Of a stretch of 64,000 nucleotides of DNA, positions 9,375 through 17,914 are shown in pieces. How positions within the stretch are numbered: position 1 is the first letter of the stretch; every line of letters starts with the position of its first letter. The translations under genes were made by a program, and so were the position numbers. Under the pieces are notes generated by a model that saw only the letters and a list, made by a program, of their open reading frames with translations, ran no database searches and had not been told where the DNA came from. Source of the stretch: an uncultured Planktomarina sp. (lineage in GTDB: Bacteria; Pseudomonadota; Alphaproteobacteria; Rhodobacterales; Rhodobacteraceae); assembly GCA_905182425.1 (NCBI GenBank), contig CAJJBP010000003.1, positions 37,318-101,317 on the forward strand, written 5' to 3'.

Positions 9375-9704
9375 ATGAAGATTTATGGATTAAGCACCTG
9401 TGTTGTCTGTCAAAGAGCGTGCAAAACGCTTGAGGCTGAAGGTATAGAAATTGAGTTTCGTGATGTCCGTTCTGATCCGTTGAGTGAGTCAGAATTGAAT
9501 GAATTACTCAATGAATTTGGTGACCGCTTGGTTGATCGCACGACCAATGACTACCGTAGTCTAAATGATTGGTTAAAAAATTCTGAATCCGAAGCTCAAA
9601 TTTCTGCACGTCCGAAGCTCATGGCTCGCCCGGTAATCCGAGATCAAGGAAAATGGTTTCTCGGCTGGGATTCCACTGTGGAAAAGGCAGTGCTCGGAAA
9701 ATGA
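9375..9704 (+). CDS. ArsC/Spx-family thioredoxin-fold protein
   Basis: This 109-aa protein begins MKIYGLSTCVVCQ with a CxxC pair (Cys9, Cys12) at the end of the first strand, followed by the ArsC/Spx fold pattern (EFRDVRSDP, then DRTTNDYRSL, and KLMARPVI near the C-terminus). ArsC/Spx proteins act as reductases or RNA-polymerase partners; the CxxC and the arsenate-reductase-like RP region suggest a redox role. It lies 68 bases after the TMADH-like gene with a strong GGAGG site, so it may be co-transcribed with it. The link to amine metabolism is unexplained. Confidence 0.75.
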   Translation: MKIYGLSTCVVCQRACKTLEAEGIEIEFRDVRSDPLSESELNELLNEFGDRLVDRTTNDYRSLNDWLKNSESEAQISARPKLMARPVIRDQGKWFLGWDSTVEKAVLGK

Positions 9705-10031
9705 TTTATATTTAATTGATTAAGATAGTTATATTATAATATTTGTTCATTTTTATTTGTGATAAAATCCCAAGTGCGCCTGGCATATTTTAACTCAAAT
9801 TGAGGTGAGGCTATGCTGCGCTTTAGGGCCCATTAAATCTTGACCTGCTAGTTTAAAAAACAGATAATGCTTATTAATTTTAAAAAAGCTTTACCATCTG
9901 AAGCGGGAGTTGACTTCCAGGTTCAGCAAGGTAGCGCCTTAAGTAAAGAAGATTGCACTAAAAGATAGATCGTTATTCAAGGGCGATGATCTAATACCTT
10001 TATAAATACTTTATTTTTAAAAGTGTCTGTC
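9705..10031. other. Convergent intergenic region, no gene seen
   Basis: AT-rich spacer between two convergent genes. I see no clear terminator hairpin, RNA gene or repeat. Confidence 0.5.
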
Positions 10032-10970
10032 TTACCTGTCTTTAGATAAAGTTTCGATTTCAACCGCTTCGTTTAGGAACATTTTTGGAGCACAAGTTGC
10101 ATCCAGGTCAATCGTAATTTTTACGTTTTGTGTTTCCAAATTCGCCTCTGTCCCAACCAATGAAAATACACCTGGGCAAGCACTACCGTTGCTTCGGATC
10201 ACGTTCACATGATTACCTACTATTACTCCAACAGATTCTGCGTCCAAAAGTCGATCCATGACCACAAATGTTTCAACACTTTTCTCGTCTGATGCATAGA
10301 TTTGCGCTGCAAGCTCTCCTTGGGATACGCATTCACCAATGTTGGGTTTGAAGTTTAATAACACACCGCTAAAAGGAGAGCGTATAATCAAATCTTCTAG
10401 ATCCAATTCACGAGCTTGGACATCCAATTTTCCAATTTCTAAAGCAATGATTGCACGCACTTTTGCAGATTGGGCCCGTTTGAGTGTTTCCTCTGAACGT
10501 TCAACTGTGAAGGTCGCATCAAGCTTGCGCCGCTCAATAGTCTCTAAAGTCGTCTCATTAACTAGTCCACGCTTGAATAATACTTGTGTGCGATCGAACT
10601 CACGGCCGACAAAATCCATCTCTTCTTTGATCCGTGCGACGTCTGCGGTCGCAGCTGTTATTGCAAAGTCGCGTTCCGCTACGGCGGCTTCAAGATCACT
10701 GACTCGCGCCCTAGCTGTTTTGACGACTAAGGCTGCGGCTCGGTCGTCGAGCTCGACCAAAACTTCACCCTCAGCTGCAAATCCTGTTTTAGCCGCAGTT
10801 TGCGAGAAGCCCTTGATACAGCCACGAGCGCCATAAGATAAACCAGTCGTATTGTAGGCCAAGACTGTACCTGCCAACTGGATGGGTTGAAAAGTGCCTT
10901 GAGCAAGGGCTGGGAATGCCAATACAGCAAAAGTCAATCCGAGCTTAATGGAAGCTTTAGGGAAATTCAC
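10032..10970 (-). CDS. HlyD-type periplasmic adaptor (membrane fusion protein)
   Basis: This 312-aa exported protein has a signal peptide (hydrophobic core about 8-22, ending ALAQ). A biotinyl-lipoyl-like half motif (EGEVLVELDD) precedes a long alpha-helical hairpin of about 110 residues rich in Glu, Arg and Ala. The second lipoyl half (IIRSPFSGVLLNFKPNIGECVSQG) and a beta-barrel domain follow. Such adaptors bridge an inner-membrane pump (RND, ABC or MFS) to an outer-membrane channel. No pump gene adjoins it: the next leftward-reading gene encodes a solute-binding protein. The start is GTG at 10970 with GGAG 7 bases upstream. Its C-terminal domain is short compared with full RND adaptors. Confidence 0.8.
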   Translation of the reverse strand: MNFPKASIKLGLTFAVLAFPALAQGTFQPIQLAGTVLAYNTTGLSYGARGCIKGFSQTAAKTGFAAEGEVLVELDDRAAALVVKTARARVSDLEAAVAERDFAITAATADVARIKEEMDFVGREFDRTQVLFKRGLVNETTLETIERRKLDATFTVERSEETLKRAQSAKVRAIIALEIGKLDVQARELDLEDLIIRSPFSGVLLNFKPNIGECVSQGELAAQIYASDEKSVETFVVMDRLLDAESVGVIVGNHVNVIRSNGSACPGVFSLVGTEANLETQNVKITIDLDATCAPKMFLNEAVEIETLSKDR

Positions 10971-11255
10971 AATGAGACTCCGAGTTTGTACTCTGGCAAA
11001 CTGTCACGTTTACGAAGGGAGTCAAGTTTCATATTTTTTTTGATCGAGCAAAATAATCGAATTACAGAATGGCTTGAATTTTTTTGACGAAGTAGGACGT
11101 AAATTATAGTAGAATTAGTCTTGAGTTAGCGATCTGACTACCACTTAGGGCTCTAACACAAATTTTCTCGAAATAAGCACGGTTAGTTCCCCTCTAATGC
11201 ATGGGTTCCATCGGATACTGAGGTCATGATGACAGCTTTTTATCCAAAGCTAGGT

Positions 11256-12251
11256 TTATTGAATGATGGCGCTTTCCCATTCCTGAATGAACGTCCGCCT
11301 TTTCAAAATATCGAGGTAAGTCATTAATTCAGGGCCTAGGCTTATTAATGGCTTAGCAGTTTGATCAAGTGGTGGAAGAGGGAATGCTGCTGCTTTTTCA
11401 CCATCAGCCTGAATATCAGTAATATGTTGAATGAACGCACGCGCTGCAGTTGGAAAACGTGTTTCCCGAGAAACTAATGCACTTCTCATCATCGTAGTTG
11501 GAAAATTAGAAGGTAATATAACCTTAATTTCCGATTGTGCGTCTGTGCGACCCAACGCATAACTTCCGAGTACATTATAGGCAACTGCAATTCTGCCACT
11601 GATTAAATCATCTATCATATCTCCAGAGCAGCAATAAAGGCGAGCGTTCAGGCTGCCAAAGACCTCTGTCAAACGCCAATAGGTCTCCGAAGAGCGTGCA
11701 TCTTGTGTTGCGAAAAAATATCCTAAACCGGATTGACGCACGTCATAGGTGCCAATTTTATCTTTGAAAGTCTCTGGTCGCGCTCGGAGTGCTTCAATTA
11801 GATCTTGCCGGGATTTGGGTGTTAAGATCCCTTTGAAAGCATTCCTATTAATAACAATTGCTGCAGGCTCGGTGCTAAATGCAAAAAGACTTTTGCGCCA
11901 TTGGGCCCAATTTGGATGAACAATATCATTAAGCGGTAAGGCATACCCGTCATTGGCCAATTTAAATTGCAAGTCCATGGCGCTCGAAATTACTACATCA
12001 AATTCTGCTGGAGATGTTCTGAAAATATCATACAAATCGGCAGAACCAGTAACGAGATAATCTATACTTAAGGAAGGTTGGGTGGCCAGAAAACTTTCGA
12101 TAATGGGAGCGAAAAACCGTGTATCTGTATTTGACAGAATGCGCAGTGTTTGTGATGATGTCCCATTAGAAAATAATCTTTGATCCTCCCATCCCTGTCC
12201 CAAAACTGGTGGTGAAAATAGAGAAAATATTAAAATGAAAATGTAACGCAT
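11256..12251 (-). CDS. Periplasmic solute-binding protein (ABC Fe3+-like class) linked to a two-component system
   Basis: This 331-aa protein starts with a signal peptide (MRYIFILIFSLFSPPVLGQ). It has the type-2 periplasmic-binding-protein pattern, including LRILSNTDTRFFAPIIESF, then DVVISSAMDLQFKLANDG and FAFSTEPAAIVINR. Its first 22 bases overlap the histidine-kinase gene, so it is the third gene of a response regulator / kinase / binding protein operon. No transporter membrane genes follow. I infer that it presents a ligand to the kinase rather than feeding a transporter. Its ribosome site is formed by a G8 run that also encodes the kinase C-terminus. Confidence 0.8.
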   Translation of the reverse strand: MRYIFILIFSLFSPPVLGQGWEDQRLFSNGTSSQTLRILSNTDTRFFAPIIESFLATQPSLSIDYLVTGSADLYDIFRTSPAEFDVVISSAMDLQFKLANDGYALPLNDIVHPNWAQWRKSLFAFSTEPAAIVINRNAFKGILTPKSRQDLIEALRARPETFKDKIGTYDVRQSGLGYFFATQDARSSETYWRLTEVFGSLNARLYCCSGDMIDDLISGRIAVAYNVLGSYALGRTDAQSEIKVILPSNFPTTMMRSALVSRETRFPTAARAFIQHITDIQADGEKAAAFPLPPLDQTAKPLISLGPELMTYLDILKRRTFIQEWESAIIQ

Positions 12252-13597
12252 GCCCCCCCCTTAACTTGGTTGCTGAGGGACAAGCGACCCCCATGTGCCT
12301 CCGCCACGTCTTGAGCTATAGTTAACCCTAAACCGGATCCTGTGATTGATTCTGAATTGCTTCCACGCTCAAAACGATTTGCCAAAATATGCATTTCTTC
12401 ATTAGGAAAGCCGGTTCCTTCGTCTTTAATTGAGATTTCTGGTCTTGGATTTGCGACTATAACAATGTCCACCACGCTTTCTTGTGGTGCGTATTTCAGA
12501 GCATTATCGATCAAATTTCTTATAGCATTCTGAATTAGGATAACATCAGCAGACACTTGTATAGCTTCCCCCGCTTCCAGCTTGATCTGCACGTCTCGCA
12601 TCTCTGCGATGGGCGTAAGCCGTATTACCAAATCAGTCACAAGTTCAGATAAATTTACAGTCCGCCGATCTAGATTATCAACTCTAAACGTAATCATTGC
12701 GTGGTCCAGTAGTTGACCTGCCGCACGACTGCTCTCATCGACTGCACGGATCATAGAGCGCATTGCCCGACGATTTTCTTCTTTTTCCACCCGTTGCAAC
12801 ATAGCTTCGGCATATGATCGAACAGTCGCGAGCGGCGTTCGAACGCGATGCGCCGCTTCTGCAATAAAATCTTCGCTTCTGGTCAAAGACTGGTCTAGCC
12901 GTCCCATAAGTTTGTTTAATGAAAATACCAAAGGCGCCATTTCTCGGGGAACTGGACTGATAACAGGACTTAAATCGTGTGGGCCACGGCGAGTTATTGA
13001 GCTGGTAAGTCGTGCTAATGGCGCAATTGCAGCAGAGGTTGCCCAAAAAGCCAAAATTATTACTAGCAAAAAGAAACCTGCACCAAAAAGTGCCACGTTT
13101 TGTCCAATTCGATTGAGAGTACCATTCAAGCTGTCTCTTGTTTGAGCCACAGTGATACTCAGTTCGGTTCTTAACCCTTCTCCAACGAGTGTCCTCGATG
13201 CTGAAGCAAGCCTAACGTTTGCACCCTTAAATATGGTATTCCCAAAAGTGCTTCCAGTGCCTGTTTTAGGGTTCATTTTAGCTAATCTTTCATACCCAGA
13301 TAAAAATTTGTCATCTTGGTAAATTGCGTAAAAAATTCTATCATCAGAAGCTGTTTTTAGCATTGAGAACGAAGCATAAGGAAAATCGATTTCTATATCC
13401 CCCTTACGCAGATTAGCAGCATCAAGGATTGAGGTAACAGAAGCACCCAAGATACTATCTTGTCCCTGTTGCGCGATCTGTGTCGCATAAGTTCGAACAA
13501 TTAAATAAATCAGTACAGCCAGAACAGCACCGCCGCCTATCAGCGTAATAATTAGTCTTTTTCTCAAAGAACCTGAAATTTGCCCCACTTCAATCAT
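12230..13597 (-). CDS. tctE: Sensor histidine kinase (TctE/QseC-like)
   Basis: This 455-aa inner-membrane kinase has a first membrane helix at about 13-33, a periplasmic sensor region, a second helix at about 165-190 and a HAMP-like linker. The H-box is HRVRTPL rather than the common HELRTPL. The ATPase domain has an N-box (NAIRNLIDNALKYAP), a G1 box (DEGTGFP) and a G2 box (GSGLGLTIAQDVAEAHGG). It overlaps the response-regulator stop by 8 bases and is cotranscribed with the binding protein. By position it should sense substrate of the divergent tctCBA system. The C-terminal codons run through G8 (+ strand C8 at 12253-12260), so a slip of one base would change the end of the protein. Confidence 0.88.
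   Translation of the reverse strand: MIEVGQISGSLRKRLIITLIGGGAVLAVLIYLIVRTYATQIAQQGQDSILGASVTSILDAANLRKGDIEIDFPYASFSMLKTASDDRIFYAIYQDDKFLSGYERLAKMNPKTGTGSTFGNTIFKGANVRLASASRTLVGEGLRTELSITVAQTRDSLNGTLNRIGQNVALFGAGFFLLVIILAFWATSAAIAPLARLTSSITRRGPHDLSPVISPVPREMAPLVFSLNKLMGRLDQSLTRSEDFIAEAAHRVRTPLATVRSYAEAMLQRVEKEENRRAMRSMIRAVDESSRAAGQLLDHAMITFRVDNLDRRTVNLSELVTDLVIRLTPIAEMRDVQIKLEAGEAIQVSADVILIQNAIRNLIDNALKYAPQESVVDIVIVANPRPEISIKDEGTGFPNEEMHILANRFERGSNSESITGSGLGLTIAQDVAEAHGGRLSLSNQVKGGACVTFSF
12253..12260 (-). repeat. G8 homopolymer (C8 on + strand) at the kinase / binding-protein junction
   Basis: Eight Gs on the minus strand lie just upstream of the binding-protein ATG (12251) and encode the KGGA region of the kinase. 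The run doubles as the Shine-Dalgarno region. Confidence 0.85.
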
Positions 13598-14255
13598 GAT
13601 CTAAACGATAGCCTAGTCCACGATGCGTGGAAATTCGTAGTTGCGATCCAACTAAGTGTTTTCTCAGACGGCCGACATAAACCTCAATAGCATTCTCAGA
13701 CACATCATCACTGTACGAGAAAAGGCGATCAAAGAGCTTTTGTTTTGAAAAAATCTGTCCTGGAGCATTCATAAATGTTTCAATCAACCGCAACTCTTTG
13801 TTTCGGAGAGTGACATCAATATTACTGACGGTTAAAATCCCGGCAATGGGATTGAACGCCACGTCTCCTAACTTTTTAATCGGTTGGGCTGTTCCAGATT
13901 TACGACGCAAAACAGCCCTACATCGCGCATCTAATTCTGCATGATCAAAAGGTTTGGTAATGTAATCGTCAGCACCCAAATCAAGCAAACTGATTCTATC
14001 TGAAACCTGACTTCGTGCCGTCAAAACAATAACAGGGGTTGCTCGATTCTTAGCCCTATGCTGTCTTAAGAAATCACGCCCGTCACCATCTGGTAACATC
14101 ACATCTAAAAGAATTAGATCATATTCTCCAACCTCCACAAAAACCAATGCGTCCCTAATTTTCGGCGCATGATCAATAACATGACCATCGCTTTCAATCC
14201 TGTAACAGATTGCCCTGGCTAGTTCTTGATTATCTTCTACTAATAAAAATTTCAT
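13590..14255 (-). CDS. tctD: OmpR-family response regulator (TctD-like)
   Basis: This 221-aa protein has an N-terminal receiver domain with phospho-acceptor Asp in LILLDVMLPDGDG (about residue 51), conserved Thr in VLTAR and Lys in ITKPFD. A C-terminal winged-helix DNA-binding domain follows (GRLRKHLVGSQLRISTHRGLGYRLD). It is the first gene of the leftward regulator operon, divergent from tctC. The 104-base gap (14256-14359) must hold both promoters and probably its own binding site. The assignment to TctD rests on family pattern and the adjacent tctCBA genes. Confidence 0.9.
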   Translation of the reverse strand: MKFLLVEDNQELARAICYRIESDGHVIDHAPKIRDALVFVEVGEYDLILLDVMLPDGDGRDFLRQHRAKNRATPVIVLTARSQVSDRISLLDLGADDYITKPFDHAELDARCRAVLRRKSGTAQPIKKLGDVAFNPIAGILTVSNIDVTLRNKELRLIETFMNAPGQIFSKQKLFDRLFSYSDDVSENAIEVYVGRLRKHLVGSQLRISTHRGLGYRLDHD

Positions 14256-14359
14256 TGAAAATTTAACCCACTTTTAGCACGACAGGTCTGTGTCAGGTTG
14301 AGATGGTTAGGTGCCATTATTGGTCCGCTCTGCGGGCAATTGTCAATGTGGAGGAAATC
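14256..14359. promoter_or_regulatory. Divergent tctD/tctC promoter region
   Basis: This 104-base spacer separates the regulator and transporter operons and ends with a GGAGGAAA ribosome site for tctC. By position it holds both promoters and the probable TctD binding site. I cannot define the operator. Confidence 0.45.
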
Positions 14360-15349
14360 ATGACAACTTTGAAAATGGGCCGAAGAGTCCTGCTGAGCGC
14401 GGCCGTAGCCGCAATTACAATTGGTGCACCAGCTGCGTTTGCAGGAGGTCATCAGGTTGTTGACAGCATTCACTTTATTATTCCAGGCGGCGCTGGAGGT
14501 GGCTGGGATGGCACAGCACGCGGTACAGGTGAAGCTCTCACAAACGCGGGTCTTGTTGGCTCTGCGTCATACGAAAATATGTCCGGCGGCGGTGGCGGCA
14601 AAGCAATCGCGTACATGATCGAAAACGCTGATAGCAATCACGGTACGTTGATGGTCAACTCGACCCCAATCGTTATACGTTCTCTAACAGGTGTTTTTCC
14701 GCAAAGTTTTCGTGATCTAACCCTCGTTGCCGGTACAATCGGCGACTATGCAGCAATGGTAGTAGGTAAAGACAGCCCGATCAACTCAATGGCTGATTTG
14801 GTTGCAGCTTATGAGTCTGATCCTTCAGCAACAGCTATTGGCGGTGGCTCGGTTCCAGGTGGCATGGATCACCTCGTTGCAGCTATGACCATGGAAGCCG
14901 CAGGCAAAGATGCATTAGATGTAAAATATATCCCATATGATGCTGGCGGCAAAGCAATGGCGGCATTGCTGTCAGGTGAAATTTCGGCCCTCTCAACCGG
15001 TTTCTCGGAAGCGGTGGATTTGGCCAATGCTGGTGAGGTAAAAATTATTGGGGTTACCTCGTCAGAACGCGTCAGCGCCGCACCAGATGCGAAGACAATG
15101 ATCGAGCAAGGCATTGATACAACATTTGTAAATTGGAGAGGCTTCTTTGGTTCGCCCGGTTTGCCAGCCGAGAAACTAGCTCAGTATCAAACCGCACTGG
15201 AAAAAATGTATGAAACTCCAGAATGGGAAGCAGTTCGTGCTCGTAACGGTTGGGTCAACATCCATAACAATGGAGACGACTTCCGTATCTTCCTGGAAGC
15301 ACAAGAAAAAGTAATTGGTGATTTGATGAAGAAGCTTGGCTTCCTTTAA
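14360..15349 (+). CDS. tctC: Tripartite tricarboxylate transporter, periplasmic binding protein TctC
   Basis: This 329-aa exported protein has a signal peptide (hydrophobic core about 8-27, cleaved near AFAGG). The Bug/TctC fold shows in FIIPGGAGGGWDGTARG near the N-terminus, GGSVPGGMDHLVAAM mid-protein and WRGFFGSPGLP later. The start at 14360 is preferred over an upstream in-frame codon because GGAGGAAA lies just before it and the signal peptide begins there. It binds a carboxylate (citrate-like) ligand for TctAB; the exact ligand is unknown. It is followed by a strong hairpin (15367-15397), which should give it more mRNA than the membrane genes. Confidence 0.93.
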   Translation: MTTLKMGRRVLLSAAVAAITIGAPAAFAGGHQVVDSIHFIIPGGAGGGWDGTARGTGEALTNAGLVGSASYENMSGGGGGKAIAYMIENADSNHGTLMVNSTPIVIRSLTGVFPQSFRDLTLVAGTIGDYAAMVVGKDSPINSMADLVAAYESDPSATAIGGGSVPGGMDHLVAAMTMEAAGKDALDVKYIPYDAGGKAMAALLSGEISALSTGFSEAVDLANAGEVKIIGVTSSERVSAAPDAKTMIEQGIDTTFVNWRGFFGSPGLPAEKLAQYQTALEKMYETPEWEAVRARNGWVNIHNNGDDFRIFLEAQEKVIGDLMKKLGFL

Positions 15350-15366
15350 AAAGTAAAAAAGGCAAG

Positions 15367-15397
15367 TGAGGGTAGCACCATATTTGTGTTACCCTCA
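15367..15397 (+). terminator. Hairpin between tctC and tctB (attenuator or mRNA-stabilising)
   Basis: TGAGGGTAGCAC pairs with GTGTTACCCTCA over 12 positions with one G-T wobble around a 7-base loop, then TTT. It resembles a partial terminator that reduces expression of tctBA relative to tctC. Confidence 0.75.
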
Positions 15398-15424
15398 TTT
15401 CAATTATAGACTTGAGGATAAATA

Positions 15425-15913
15425 ATGGCTCTTGATCGTTGGATAGCATTAATTTTCTTGGGTATCTGCCTGGCTTATGGATATACTGCATGGTTTAATA
15501 TGGATGGAGGTTTAGCTCCTTTTATGAAGCGAAATCCGATCTGGCCCAGCACATTTCCAAAATTATTATCATTACTTGGTATTGTTACTTCCTTAATTAT
15601 TCTTTTCGGTTTGGAAAAACATGAACAAGAAATGGGTGAAATCGATTACCGTCGTTTGCTTGACTACAAAATTGGGCAAGCCATCGGTCTTTTGGTTTTA
15701 ATGGGGCTCTATGCTCTTACGTTGAAGTCATTAGGTTTTTTGTTATCCACAGCGAGTTTCTTAATAATGGGTGCATACATCTTGGGCGAACGTAAGTGGA
15801 TAGTAATGATACTAATTGGCGCCATCACCTCGTTCTGCGTCTGGTACTTAGTCTCAGAAATACTTAATATTTATATGCGGCCTTGGCCACGTGGTTTTGG
15901 GCTATGGAACTGA
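15425..15913 (+). CDS. tctB: Tripartite tricarboxylate transporter, small membrane subunit TctB
   Basis: This 162-aa protein has four predicted membrane helices (about 5-22, 45-62, 85-110 and 117-140), the usual pattern of TctB. It partners TctA. GAGGATAAATA precedes the ATG. The TGA is 4 bases before the tctA ATG, so translation is probably coupled. Confidence 0.88.
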   Translation: MALDRWIALIFLGICLAYGYTAWFNMDGGLAPFMKRNPIWPSTFPKLLSLLGIVTSLIILFGLEKHEQEMGEIDYRRLLDYKIGQAIGLLVLMGLYALTLKSLGFLLSTASFLIMGAYILGERKWIVMILIGAITSFCVWYLVSEILNIYMRPWPRGFGLWN

Positions 15914-15917
15914 TAGG

Positions 15918-17432
15918 ATGCTTGAAGGTTTACTCATAGGCTTACAAACCGCCCTATCCATAAAAATGTTGATTGTTGTTATTGGGGGCTGCCTCATTGG
16001 CACTTTTATTGGGATGTTGCCCGGTCTAGGCCCAATGTCGATTATTGCTATTATGATCCCCGTTGCTATTTCTATGGGCGACCCCGCTGCGGCGCTTATC
16101 CTTCTTGCAGGCGTATATTACGGTGCAATTTTTGGGGGTTCCACGTCCTCCATTCTGTTAAATGCACCCGGCGTCGCTGGCACCGTTGCCACAAGCTTTG
16201 ACGGTTACCCCATGACGCAACAAGGCAAAGCAGGAAAAGCCCTCACAATCGCAGCGATTGCGAGCTTTTGTGGCGGCACTTTTTCAGCGATATTATTGAT
16301 GATTTTTGCACCAATGCTTTCGTCTGTTGCATTGCTCTTTCATTCAGCAGAATATTTCGCACTAATGATCGTCGGACTATCGGCTATCGCAGCTTTCGCT
16401 GGCAAGGGGCAGGTGGCTAAAGCTATTCTAATGACCACCATCGGTTTGATAATGGCCACTGTCGGTGAAGGTGCGTTGTTTAATATGCCTCGCTTCACAA
16501 TGGGCATCATGGATTTGCAGTCAGGTTTTGGCTTTATTACCTTAGCAATGGCAATGTTTGCACTTCCCGAGGCATTATTCCTCGTCCTTCTCCCAAAGAC
16601 CGTAGGAGGATCGGGAAATGGGGCTATTAAAGATCTCAGAATTTCTCGTTCTGAGGCGAGATCGATTGCCCCTGTGATTTTCAGGCAGTCAATTCAAGGA
16701 TTTTTCATCGGTGTCCTGCCCGGCGCCGGAGCTACGATTGCAAGTTTTTTAGGTTATGCAGTTGAGCGCAACATCGCACCTAAAGAGGAGCAAAAACAAT
16801 TTGGAAAAGGCTCCATAAAAGGATTAGCGGCACCTGAAACAGCAAATAATGCAGCTTGCACTGGTTCATTTGTACCCCTCCTAACTCTGGGAATTCCAGG
16901 CTCGGGGACAACTGCAATTTTGCTCGGTGCTTTGATTGCGTTAAATGTAAGTCCTGGCCCGCGTCTTATGATTGATGAGCCACAGATCTTCTGGTCTGTT
17001 ATTATTTCCATGTATATTGGCAATCTTGTCCTGTTAGTTCTAAATCTACCTCTTATCCCTTACATTGCTAAAGTGCTTTCTGTTCCTCGAAATTATCTGA
17101 TCCCTTTCATCATGTTTTTCACATTGATGGGGGCTTATATTGGACAAAATAATGCTACAGAACTTTTACTTCTTGTTGGCTTTGGAGTTTGTGCAACAGC
17201 TTTGAAGTTTGCAAATTATCCTTTAGCTCCGCTGCTGATTGGTTTCATTTTGGGAGGCATGATAGAAGATAACTTCTCGCGTTCAATGCAACTCTACGAT
17301 GGTGTTGCTTTTATTTGGGAACGGCCAATGACGTTAGGCCTTCTCATGATTGCAGCACTATTGATAGTTTTGCCAACTTGGAATTCTCACCGTGCACAAA
17401 AAAATCGTCCAGGTAAAGCCGACGGTGATTAA
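15918..17432 (+). CDS. tctA: Tripartite tricarboxylate transporter, large permease subunit TctA
   Basis: This protein of about 504 aa has 11-12 membrane helices and the family glycine-rich motifs GMLPGLGPMS (near residue 35) and VLPGAGATIASFLGYA (near 265). It also has a helix-breaking PGSGTTAILLGAL segment. It carries out ion-driven import of the TctC-bound carboxylate. The ATG at 15918 is preferred to the in-frame codon inside tctB because it gives the usual MLEGLL start of the family. Confidence 0.92.
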   Translation: MLEGLLIGLQTALSIKMLIVVIGGCLIGTFIGMLPGLGPMSIIAIMIPVAISMGDPAAALILLAGVYYGAIFGGSTSSILLNAPGVAGTVATSFDGYPMTQQGKAGKALTIAAIASFCGGTFSAILLMIFAPMLSSVALLFHSAEYFALMIVGLSAIAAFAGKGQVAKAILMTTIGLIMATVGEGALFNMPRFTMGIMDLQSGFGFITLAMAMFALPEALFLVLLPKTVGGSGNGAIKDLRISRSEARSIAPVIFRQSIQGFFIGVLPGAGATIASFLGYAVERNIAPKEEQKQFGKGSIKGLAAPETANNAACTGSFVPLLTLGIPGSGTTAILLGALIALNVSPGPRLMIDEPQIFWSVIISMYIGNLVLLVLNLPLIPYIAKVLSVPRNYLIPFIMFFTLMGAYIGQNNATELLLLVGFGVCATALKFANYPLAPLLIGFILGGMIEDNFSRSMQLYDGVAFIWERPMTLGLLMIAALLIVLPTWNSHRAQKNRPGKADGD

Positions 17433-17780
17433 AAAGTTTTTATGCCATTTTTGAAAGGTAAAAATGAAAGAACGGAGCTTCTGGACTGTATTTAGCGGAA
17501 GTCAGCAGAAATTCTGCGTTGCTCAGAGATTTATCATCAGCGCCACAAGGACAAACCAAACCATCAGTTCTAAGGGACTCGTTGTAATAGTACCATCAAT
17601 CGCGGAGCTGTTGCCTATAGCCTTTATGGAAATTTTTGTAGGCTCGATAAATTCTTTAGGCCTAACCCCTAACTAGGTGGAGGTTGCAATTACACTCACA
17701 AAACTGGTTGTCATGAATTATTTTATTGTGGTTTATACTAACAGTAAGTTGGCTAATGAAATTCTGTTAGGACGATAAGC
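17433..17780. other. Intergenic region after tctA
   Basis: A 70-codon open frame at 17464-17676 has no family resemblance and an atypical composition, so I do not call it. There is no clear terminator or repeat. Confidence 0.4.
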
Positions 17781-17906
17781 GTGAGCCCTAGACTTCAACA
17801 TTGTTCATCGTGCCAAAAGCCATTAAAGACTAAGCACCTGCGTGACGGAGTCTGTGATAAATGTTTGGCCACGCTGGTAATACGGAAGTGGTTAGACGCT
17901 AATTAA
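17781..17906 (+). CDS. Small zinc-ribbon-like protein, 41 aa
   Basis: A GTG at 17781 opens a 41-codon frame with two CxxC pairs (CSSC at residues 8-11, CDKC at 25-28) spaced 13 residues apart, the geometry of a zinc ribbon. The rest is basic with a hydrophobic C-terminus (LATLVIRKWL). An AGGAC-like site lies 7-12 bases upstream, and an in-frame TGA at 17757 rules out a longer start. It could be a stand-alone zinc-binding regulator or a remnant; I recognise no family. Confidence 0.45.
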   Translation: MSPRLQHCSSCQKPLKTKHLRDGVCDKCLATLVIRKWLDAN

Positions 17907-17914
17907 CGGCAAAA

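Noticed and set aside
10339..10836. 165-aa open frame antisense to the HlyD-type adaptor
   Set aside because: Ser/Arg-rich shadow of a well-supported gene, with no ribosome site or family features.
17464..17676. 70-aa frame after tctA
   Set aside because: No recognisable family, atypical composition; the reverse strand is not better.
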